This document shows positions 61,501 to 64,000 of a DNA stretch of 64,000 bases, one piece after another. The notes below the pieces were generated by a model that worked only from the letters and a program-made list of their open reading frames with translations, was not told where the DNA came from and ran no database searches. Both the position numbers and the translations under genes were made by a program. How positions within the stretch are numbered: the first letter of the stretch is position 1; every line of letters starts with the position of its first letter. This DNA comes from Cheilinus undulatus (taxonomy: Eukaryota > Chordata > Actinopteri > Labriformes > Labridae), in the NCBI RefSeq assembly GCF_018320785.1, contig NC_054875.1, positions 33,361,157-33,425,156 of the forward strand, in the 5' to 3' direction.

Positions 61501-61777
61501 AAGCAGTTCTGGCCTGCATTCTGTTAGTGTGCGCTTGTGTTTGTGATGCATACTACTCACTCTCTCCCTCAATTTTATCCGTGCCTCGAGTCCAGATAAT
61601 AGTCCTGGTCTCCAGCTTAACTTGAAATGTCCGTCTCTCTGGCCGCTGGGACTTCTTAGAATAAAACAGTGTTAGCACTGTCCCGAGCTCCAGGTCCCGG
61701 TACAGGTTGTTCATCTCCGTGTCGTTGTCCATCCACGGAACAGGTCCGTTGGAAAAGAAGCTTGAGGTCCCAGCCAT
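22237..61777 (-). CDS. plcg1: Phospholipase C gamma 1 (whole spliced gene)
   Basis: PLC-gamma-1 is the cytosolic enzyme recruited to phosphotyrosines that splits PIP2 into IP3 and diacylglycerol. The 32 coding exons sum to 3942 nt, or 1313 residues plus stop (human 1290), with every phase consistent. Order: PH (about 25-140), EF-hands (150-290), catalytic X (315-457), first half of split PH (about 480-520), nSH2 (about 545-650), cSH2 (663-750), SH3 (790-850), second half of split PH (870-930), catalytic Y (940-1065), C2 (1085-1200) and tail. Catalytic His330 (SSSHNTYLTG) and His375 (VIYHGHTLT) and metal ligands Asn331, Glu360 and Asp362 are present. The SH2 arginines are R581 and R689, both in FLVR. 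The regulatory tyrosines are Y766, Y770 and Y778 (human 771, 775, 783). The start is ATG 61777, giving MAG as in mammals. Y778 and its context separate it from PLCG2. Confidence 0.97.
22371..22639 (-). CDS. plcg1: plcg1 coding exon 31
   Basis: Residues 1212-1301, C-terminal tail. A variable Ser/Thr/Ala-rich part is followed by the conserved [20 protein letters not shown], carrying Y1277 (human Y1253) and the adjacent phospho-serine motif. The variable part explains most of the extra length over human. Confidence 0.94.
22999..24128. mobile_element. hAT-type element carrying nested MITEs
   Basis: The termini AAGTGTTTCTCTACC and GGTTGAGAAAGGCTG are near inverses. The flanks GCCTAGAG (22991-22998) and GCCTAGAT (24129-24136) match at 7 of 8 bases. 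It fills much of plcg1 intron 30. Inside are two further pieces with their own inverted ends, about 23121-23383 and 23400-23787. Confidence 0.65.
23400..23787. mobile_element. Nested MITE with TTGTCCACAC-type ends
   Basis: The left end TTGTCCACACAGAGACGA and right end CCCCATGTGGACAGA form an inverted pair. An internal copy of the motif (TGTCCACACGGAGACGAAAC at about 23705) suggests an internal duplication or a second insertion. No coding frame. Confidence 0.5.
24906..24994 (-). CDS. plcg1: plcg1 coding exon 30
   Basis: Residues 1182-1211, last C2 strands ([20 protein letters not shown]). Acceptor GTGACAACAG, donor GGCAGG|GTGAGC. Confidence 0.95.
25095..25256 (-). CDS. plcg1: plcg1 coding exon 29
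   Basis: Residues 1128-1182, C2 domain ([35 protein letters not shown]). Acceptor CTTCTCCAG, donor AAGACAG|GTATTT. Confidence 0.96.
26093..26207 (-). CDS. plcg1: plcg1 coding exon 28
   Basis: Residues 1090-1128, C2 domain ([20 protein letters not shown]). Acceptor CCTTTGAAG, donor CTGAAG|GTGAGC. Confidence 0.94.
26600..26792. repeat. Interspersed repeat fragment
   Basis: The motif TACTTTTACTTGAGTA with related AAGT/ACTT stretches is characteristic of a MITE-like repeat I recall as frequent in vertebrate genomes. A 12-nt G run starts it (26602-26613). In plcg1 intron 27. Boundaries uncertain. Confidence 0.4.
26900..27048 (-). CDS. plcg1: plcg1 coding exon 27
   Basis: Residues 1040-1089 ([20 protein letters not shown]), end of Y and entry to C2. 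Acceptor TATGTGCAG, donor ATAGAG|GTACAA. Confidence 0.95.
27145..27369 (-). CDS. plcg1: plcg1 coding exon 26
   Basis: Residues 965-1040, catalytic Y core ([40 protein letters not shown]). Acceptor CTCCCGTAG, donor CAGCAG|GTATTT. Confidence 0.96.
27510..27606 (-). CDS. plcg1: plcg1 coding exon 25
   Basis: Residues 933-965, start of catalytic Y ([20 protein letters not shown]). Acceptor TGTGTCTAG, donor GAAGACA|GTAAGG. Confidence 0.95.
27607..29140 (-). other. plcg1: plcg1 intron 24
   Basis: A 1.5-kb intron with no recognised exon or clear transposon end. It holds a 17-nt G run (27977-27993). Confidence 0.6.
29141..29304 (-). CDS. plcg1: plcg1 coding exon 24
   Basis: Residues 878-932, split-PH second half ([36 protein letters not shown]). 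Acceptor TGATTTTAG, donor GCCAAA|GTAAAT. Confidence 0.95.
30255..30324 (-). CDS. plcg1: plcg1 coding exon 23
   Basis: Residues 855-878 ([20 protein letters not shown]), start of the second split-PH half. The acceptor is AAGCAG|GAG. An AG three nt upstream (CTCAAG|CAG) would add one Gln, a possible NAGNAG choice. Confidence 0.9.
30454..30547 (-). CDS. plcg1: plcg1 coding exon 22
   Basis: Residues 823-854, end of the SH3 ([20 protein letters not shown]) and a variable linker. Acceptor TCATCTCAG, donor AGAACA|GTGAGG. Confidence 0.93.
30765..30868 (-). CDS. plcg1: plcg1 coding exon 21
   Basis: Residues 789-823, SH3 domain ([17 protein letters not shown]). Acceptor TCTTTCCAG, donor GGGTG|GTGAGT. 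Confidence 0.95.
30956..31033 (-). CDS. plcg1: plcg1 coding exon 20
   Basis: Residues 763-788 ([20 protein letters not shown]), the autoinhibitory linker with the activating tyrosines Y766, Y770 and Y778. Acceptor ATTCATTAG, donor TTTAAG|GTGAAT. Confidence 0.96.
31164..31344 (-). CDS. plcg1: plcg1 coding exon 19
   Basis: Residues 702-762, rest of the C-terminal SH2 ([37 protein letters not shown]). Acceptor CTGTCACAG, donor ACTGCT|GTGAGT. Confidence 0.96.
31487..31606 (-). CDS. plcg1: plcg1 coding exon 18
   Basis: Residues 662-702, C-terminal SH2 ([28 protein letters not shown]) with R689. Acceptor CTGCCTTAG, donor TTTTAG|GTAACT. Confidence 0.96.
31845..32045 (-). CDS. plcg1: plcg1 coding exon 17
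   Basis: Residues 595-662, rest of the N-terminal SH2 ([32 protein letters not shown]). Acceptor CATCACTAG, donor AAAGA|GTGAGT. Confidence 0.96.
33219..33398 (-). mobile_element. tRNA-derived SINE
   Basis: Read on the - strand it begins GGGGTGCCGGTGTAGCTCAG and TGGGTATAGC, a clear tRNA A-box region. A degenerate B-box position follows, then a body and an A-rich end. In plcg1 intron 16. Confidence 0.7.
34435..34517 (+). repeat. Non-LTR retrotransposon-type 3' tail with (ATT)n
   Basis: GCACTTTGTAAACC and TGTTTTTAAAAGTGCT lead into an ATT microsatellite. The same order recurs at 56880-56962, which marks a shared LINE or SINE 3' end rather than a chance microsatellite. Confidence 0.6.
34707..34894 (-). 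CDS. plcg1: plcg1 coding exon 16
   Basis: Residues 533-595, N-terminal SH2 domain ([39 protein letters not shown]) with phosphotyrosine-binding R581. Acceptor CATCCTCCAG, donor TTTCTG|GTAAAG. Confidence 0.96.
35147..35248 (-). CDS. plcg1: plcg1 coding exon 15
   Basis: Residues 499-532 ([20 protein letters not shown], then an acidic run), completing the first half of the split PH. Acceptor TTCCCCAG, donor AGAGAG|GTTAGC. Confidence 0.95.
35506..35628 (-). CDS. plcg1: plcg1 coding exon 14
   Basis: Residues 458-498 ([28 protein letters not shown]), X-to-array linker and start of the split PH. Acceptor TGCTGCAG, donor AATCAT|GTAAGC. Confidence 0.96.
35717..36747 (-). mobile_element. Degenerate Tc1-like transposon in plcg1 intron 13
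   Basis: A 13-bp perfect terminal repeat pair (AGGTGCATCTAAA at 35717-35729, its inverse at 36735-36747) bounds it. On the - strand it encodes a broken Tc1 transposase, with [14 protein letters not shown] matching the conserved WPxxSPDLNPIE motif. Stops and internal deletions make it inactive. It occupies nearly the whole intron, ending 28 nt from exon 13 and 88 nt from exon 14. Confidence 0.85.
35998..36387 (-). pseudogene. Tc1 transposase remnant
   Basis: The longest open stretch (129 codons) of the element at 35717-36747. It includes the DDE-domain motif PDLNPVEN. The N-terminal DNA-binding part and the usual intact frame are missing. Confidence 0.75.
36776..36944 (-). CDS. plcg1: plcg1 coding exon 13
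   Basis: Residues 401-457 ([31 protein letters not shown]), end of catalytic X. Acceptor CTCTTACAG. The donor AAG|GTCATT is weak, and a Tc1-like copy begins 28 nt beyond it. Confidence 0.95.
37179..37299 (-). CDS. plcg1: plcg1 coding exon 12
   Basis: Residues 361-401 ([19 protein letters not shown]), with Asp362 and the second catalytic His375. Acceptor CTTTTTCAG, donor TCCGA|GTGAGT. Confidence 0.96.
37729..37814 (-). CDS. plcg1: plcg1 coding exon 11
   Basis: Residues 332-361 ([19 protein letters not shown]), with Glu360 as a calcium ligand. Acceptor ATTTTTAG, donor GAAT|GTGGGT. Confidence 0.96.
38369..38487 (-). CDS. plcg1: plcg1 coding exon 10
   Basis: Residues 293-332, start of catalytic X ([14 protein letters not shown]), with catalytic His330 and metal ligand Asn331. 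Acceptor CTGTTTAG, donor ACAC|GTAAGA. Confidence 0.96.
40152..40693 (+). mobile_element. Tc1-like internally deleted element with perfect 27-bp TIRs
   Basis: The 27 bases at 40152-40178 are an exact inverse of 40667-40693. Inside, an ATG at about 40578 opens [20 protein letters not shown] and a few more residues before a stop, resembling the N-terminal helix-turn-helix start of a Tc1 transposase. The catalytic part is gone. It is 542 bp, in plcg1 intron 9. Identical ends suggest a fairly recent insertion. Confidence 0.85.
40704..40869 (-). mobile_element. tRNA-derived SINE
   Basis: On the - strand GGGGTGCAGATGGCCAAGTG and GGTTAGG form the A-box region, and GGTTCAAGTCC is a near-ideal B box. 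The tail AATAAAGGCCTAAAAA is shared with the copy at 12904-13068. It abuts the Tc1-like element on its left. Confidence 0.8.
41940..42041 (-). CDS. plcg1: plcg1 coding exon 9
   Basis: Residues 259-292 ([20 protein letters not shown]), just before the X domain. Acceptor TGAATCCAG, donor GATGAG|GTTAAC, phase 0. Confidence 0.94.
42127..42196 (-). CDS. plcg1: plcg1 coding exon 8
   Basis: Residues 235-258 ([20 protein letters not shown]), EF-hand region. Acceptor CACTGTCAG, donor AAAAG|GTAACA. Confidence 0.93.
42286..42308 (-). CDS. plcg1: plcg1 coding exon 7 (23-nt microexon)
   Basis: Residues 228-235 (LEIPFLQ, then a split Arg), aligning with MDLPFLEA in mammals. Acceptor TTCTTTCAG, donor CAAAG|GTAGGT. 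It is needed to keep frame between exons 6 and 8, which supports it despite its size. Confidence 0.9.
42384..42450. repeat. G-rich simple repeat (GGGGGT)n
   Basis: Poly-G, then six or so GGGGGT units on the + strand, hence CCCCCA in the plcg1 pre-mRNA. It lies in plcg1 intron 6, 76-142 nt before the 23-nt microexon. Confidence 0.95.
42701..42784 (-). CDS. plcg1: plcg1 coding exon 6
   Basis: Residues 200-227 ([18 protein letters not shown]). Acceptor GATTTACAG, donor AAAAAT|GTAAGT. Confidence 0.94.
42915..42999 (-). CDS. plcg1: plcg1 coding exon 5
   Basis: Residues 171-199, [19 protein letters not shown] of the EF-hand region. Acceptor ATGTGTTTAG, donor CTTCCG|GTAAGC, phase 0. Confidence 0.95.
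43569..44928. mobile_element. Outer MITE with GGCCGGCCACACACTA ends
   Basis: GGCCGGCCACACACTA at 43569 is mirrored by TAGTGTGTGGCCGGCC ending at 44928, and similarity continues inward (AAGTCTGATTTAAA). A T run (about 43537-43563) precedes it. It fills most of plcg1 intron 4 and is split by the inner element at 43607-44301. Confidence 0.75.
43607..44301. mobile_element. Inner MITE, TTAA-flanked
   Basis: The ends GCCCGTTTCAGACTGGGAGC and TTCCCAGTCTGAAATGGGC are inverted repeats, and TTAA stands next to both. TTAA duplication is the mark of piggyBac-type insertion. No transposase frame. It sits inside the element at 43569-44928. Confidence 0.75.
44942..44989 (-). CDS. plcg1: plcg1 coding exon 4
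   Basis: Residues 155-171, [15 protein letters not shown], the first EF-hand loop with D165-x-N167-x-E169. Only 48 nt, with acceptor TGTTTTTAG and donor GACAG|GTAAGT. A transposon ends 13 nt beyond the donor. Confidence 0.95.
45092..45185 (-). CDS. plcg1: plcg1 coding exon 3
   Basis: Residues 124-155, end of the PH domain ([19 protein letters not shown]). Acceptor TCTCACAG, donor GAAAG|GTAGAT. Confidence 0.95.
45631..47059. mobile_element. Outer MITE, TTAA-flanked, in plcg1 intron 2
   Basis: AGACCCTGTAAAGTGAA at the left and TTCACGTTACAGGGTC at the right are inverted repeats. TTAA flanks both (45627-45630 and 47060-47063). It has an inner element at about 45963-46634. Confidence 0.7.
45963..46634. 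mobile_element. Inner MITE
   Basis: TCACACTAGGCCATCCGTAC (left) and GTACAGATGGCCTAGCGTGA (right) are inverted repeats matching at 18 of 20 bases. The interior has a GGCAC-rich tandem stretch around 46085-46105. Nested in the element at 45631-47059. Target duplication not resolved. Confidence 0.7.
47293..47445 (-). CDS. plcg1: plcg1 coding exon 2
   Basis: Residues 73-123, PH domain ([35 protein letters not shown]). Acceptor TCTCTCCAG, donor TTGCAG|GTGCCT. Confidence 0.95.
47589..48954. mobile_element. hAT-type element with perfect 8-bp duplication
   Basis: TATCACTA occurs at 47581-47588 and again at 48955-48962. The ends GGCCTGGGTT and AATACCCAGCCC are inverse. Repeated GAATCGAATC/GATTC motifs lie near both ends. 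No intact frame. It is 1366 bp. Confidence 0.85.
51257..51390 (-). mobile_element. SINE copy (diverged)
   Basis: Read on the - strand: TTAGCCTAGTGGCTGTG head, a pyrimidine-rich middle (CCCCACTCTCTCATCCCTG, also in the 12904 copy) and the tail AATAAAGGC. The B box is eroded. Confidence 0.6.
53010..53650. repeat. Diverged relative of the 60470 element
   Basis: ATATCAGCAGATAATTGG near the left, AACAGGTCAGTTCT and TCAGTG..AGGAG near the right parallel the order of motifs in 60470-60959. The terminal repeats are eroded. Confidence 0.35.
56880..56962 (+). repeat. Non-LTR retrotransposon-type 3' tail with (ATT)n
   Basis: ACACTTTGTAAACAACTG, then TTTTTAAAAGTGCT and ATATAAATAAAG, run into (ATT)n. 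It pairs with 34435-34517 in sequence and orientation. A weaker relative (AAGGTGCTATACAAATAAAT) is at about 60700. Confidence 0.6.
59823..60287. mobile_element. hAT-type MITE with perfect 8-bp duplication
   Basis: ACTTTAAT stands at 59815-59822 and again at 60288-60295. The ends TAGGGCTGAACGATT and AATAATTGCCCAGCCCTA are inverse. It is 465 bp with no coding capacity. Confidence 0.9.
60470..60959. mobile_element. hAT-type MITE
   Basis: TAGGGACGCACAATATT and CAATATCGTGCACCCTA form the ends. The flanks CAAAATAT (60462-60469) and CAAAATCT (60960-60967) match at 7 of 8. A related truncated copy is nested at about 23121-23383. Confidence 0.8.
61561..61777 (-). CDS. plcg1: plcg1 coding exon 1
   Basis: Residues 1-72: variable N-terminus, then [20 protein letters not shown] and VKLETR of the N-terminal PH domain. 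Donor GAGA|GTGAGT, phase 1. A frame upstream of the ATG continues only through non-ATG codons, so ATG 61777 is chosen. Confidence 0.95.
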
Positions 61778-62799
61778 GTTCACTTCCCCCGTTTGTTGTC
61801 CGTTTCCTCTCAGAACAATCTGCTCAGTCCAGGCCTAGACAGGGATACCTACAGCAGCAGAGAAGGGGGGGGACCCATGAAACAATTCTCTGAGGATTTC
61901 TAGTGTGTCTTTGCTGTACAAAAATAAGACAGCAGTGGAGAGTTGACACTGTCAGGAGACACGTTTGAAATATTGTGTATAGTCTGTACATGAAAATTTA
62001 CCTACAGATCAGCCATCAGTAGTGGATGAGAGCATATTCAGTGTAAAACACATTAAGTCAACAGTTTGCAATTCATTTGCATTTCTTTTAAAAGCCTTGA
62101 TATGTGGCTACTTATAAAATAACAGATGGACAAAAATCCCATTGATTATCTTGGCATTTTATGCAGCAAACGTAAGTCAGACAAAAAAATAATGATTTGT
62201 AGTATTCCTGAAAACAACAACAAAAAGTTGTTCACATAAAAAGGAAAAAACATATGTAATGCAAAGGTCTACAGTATAAATATGAAGAGTTTGCATTTTT
62301 TTTAATTTTGTAAATTGTATTTCATAAATGTGAACTTTAGTTTGTTTTTTTATTTTCAACATGATGATATAGAGTTAAATGTAAGAACAATACAATACAA
62401 TCTTATACTGTGGTAATAAAGCCATTTACAACAGATAATTAGTAGCTTTCTTCAATAAAATACACTAGAAAGATTAGCCAAAACTGCAAAAATAGACCCA
62501 CTTTTGGCTCACTAAATGTACGTTTTTATTGCTTTTCCACAAAGGAAAGGCTCCACTCAGTTCTGTGTACCACCTGAACTGAATTATGACTATCATCAAC
62601 AGTGACGTGAATAAAATGACAGCTGGATTTTCGAAACGTGTTGATTAAGATAATCACGACGGATAACTTTCTAACGTGATAGTACCGTCAATAAGACAGG
62701 AGGGAGGTTAAATCTGAATTAAACTGTTTTTCAAAACTAAAAAACAGGCCTGTAACCTGCTTCAGTCCGTCCCAGAGGAAACGAAAGTTTTCTTTGGAT

Positions 62800-63450
62800 A
62801 CAAGCAGATTATTGGAAATACAACTGGTGGCGAATGGCAGCGGAGTGGGATAACAAGAAACGTCTGGCTATTTTCACAGCGTGGAAACGGGGCCGGTATG
62901 AGCTAGCATTTCTGTGGGCCAAAGGAGCAACCATAGCTGGGTTCACTCGTGACAATAAAAGCTCAGGTAGCAGTAGTTTTTTTCCCCCTTGTTCTCTTTT
63001 AGCCTTACCGTGCATACAACAATCAAGTGGAAAACAACACGTCGCAGGGACTGCTGTGCTGTACCTAGCGCCGCAATCTCGGCCCAAAAAGCACATCTCC
63101 AACGGCTGCTCCTCTCCTCTCTCGCGCTCCCGTCGTCTCTCTTCTTCTCCGTTTCCCCCCACACCCCGAGTTTTCCGTGATTAAATCATCTCCTGGCCCC
63201 AAAAAGGCGCAGCGGTCCCAGCGACAACAATCCCTGTTTCCTCTCTTCCCCTCCAGCCGTCCATAGAGAGAGGCAGGCAGTCCGCGAGAACCGTGGTAAG
63301 ACTACGCAAGTTTGTCTACTCTCAGCTCCAGCCAGCACAGGCCCTTCCCCCCAGCCGACCACCAGCTAACTATCAAGCCACCAGGAGTCAAATCACACTT
63401 CCGCTGACGACTTCAAAATAAAGGTCGTGTCAGAGAACTTATACGGCGAT
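62800..63450. promoter_or_regulatory. CpG-rich promoter-like region upstream of plcg1
   Basis: G+C and CpG rise sharply against AT-rich flanks. On the - strand a consensus donor ACG|GTAAGG lies at 63009/63008, which could end a non-coding first exon of plcg1 spliced to an acceptor near 61835. On the + strand CCGTG|GTAAGA lies at 63295/63296 and CTCAG|GTAGCA at 62966. The region may therefore fire both ways. No transcript is proven. Confidence 0.45.
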
Positions 63451-63471
63451 TTACTATTGCACTCCTAAAGC

Positions 63472-64000
63472 AGGGGTCGGCAACTAAGTTTGGTCTCGGG
63501 CCAAATTTTTTTCTGACCAGCTCAATGGCGGGCCAAAATTACATCTTCATCAAGCAAAACTTGTCTTTTCTACTAAAAAAAAGATCTTATTTCTCTCATC
63601 TGTACTATTATATTTTGTACAAACACGTAAATTAATAAAGTTATTTATTTAAAATCAACGAATTTGCTACAGGCTGTTATTATTTATTTATTTGACTCTT
63701 TAGACAAGCTTATTATTTGTTTTAATTCAATGAAACATATTTTGCACTTTGTCTGTTACAGTGGCACACAGAGAGCGATTTTTCTTATTTTCTCCTTTTC
63801 CTCAGAAAGCACATGTGCCGGTTAAGTTCCTACCTCAAGCCAGTGAAGTCAAGCAGATGCTGCTTTATTTTATTTTATCATATTTTGTCATGACTTTTGA
63901 ATAAATGTTCTGAAATCTGTGTGGAATTGTCGTTTTTGTGATAGCAAATATATAAATTTGTATATTTTTTAATCAGTTTTTTAATCAATGTCATCTGGTG
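63472..64000. other. Intergenic edge with a hAT-like repeat end
   Basis: CAGGGGTCGGCAAC at about 63472 followed by GGGCCAAATT and GGCGGGCCAAAATT is the look of a hAT-derived repeat common in vertebrates. Its far end is not found before the window closes. AT-rich and without a gene otherwise. Confidence 0.45.

Larger units (their letters stand above)
47446..61560 (-). other. plcg1: plcg1 intron 1 (14.1 kb)
   Basis: The largest intron of the gene, between the first and second PH-domain exons. I see no further coding exon. It contains the hAT-like elements at 47589-48954, 59823-60287 and 60470-60959, a SINE near 51257-51390, a LINE-type tail at 56880-56962 and a possible hAT end at 55459. About 49000-51200 and 57000-59800 hold nothing I can name. 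Confidence 0.8.

Noticed and set aside
61778..61783. Two extra codons before plcg1 MAG
   Set aside because: The codon at 61783 is GTG; ATG at 61777 matches the mammalian start.
62809..63162. 117-codon - strand frame in the CpG-rich block
   Set aside because: Mutually overlapping open frames on both strands are expected in GC-rich DNA; no motif and no splice link to plcg1 coding sequence.

Overview
This 64 kb window is nuclear DNA from a ray-finned (teleost) fish. It carries two vertebrate genes facing each other tail to tail: zhx3 on the + strand (coding 7502-17143) and plcg1 on the - strand (coding 61777-22237). I assembled both models by hand from reading frames, GT/AG splice signals and remembered mammalian proteins. 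The same convergent PLCG1/ZHX3 pair is found on human chromosome 20q. Short introns, Tc1-like elements, hAT-type MITEs and tRNA-derived SINEs point to a teleost.

Layout. 1-1250: intergenic. 1250-1670: GC-rich zhx3 promoter and a probable 5' UTR exon. 1671-7338: first zhx3 intron. 7339-14985 and 17133 onward: five coding exons and a terminal exon, encoding a protein of about 1125 residues with two C2H2 fingers and five homeodomains. 17144-18310: zhx3 3' UTR. 18310-19460: gap between the convergent 3' ends. 19460-22236: probable plcg1 3' UTR. 22237-61777: 32 plcg1 coding exons totalling exactly 3942 nt, encoding 1313 residues. The order is PH, EF-hands, catalytic X, split PH, two SH2, SH3, second half of the split PH, catalytic Y, C2 and tail. 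62800-63450: CpG-rich promoter-like region with splice donors on both strands. 63470 onward: intergenic repeat.

PLC-gamma-1 hydrolyses PIP2 downstream of receptor tyrosine kinases. ZHX3 is a nuclear transcriptional repressor. Their adjacency is conserved synteny, and nothing here suggests a shared pathway.

Most of the remaining structure is transposon-derived: two degenerate Tc1-like transposase copies, one short Tc1-like derivative with long perfect inverted repeats, several MITEs with legible 8-bp or TTAA target duplications, three places where one element is inserted in another, and four or five SINE copies. I found no operon, CRISPR array or rRNA gene, and no free-standing tRNA gene. The observations most worth following are the zhx3 coding introns, whose ends look like AGGT duplications, one of them stop-free and in frame; the C-rich RNA tract before a 23-nt plcg1 microexon; and transposons ending within 13-28 nt of plcg1 splice donors.
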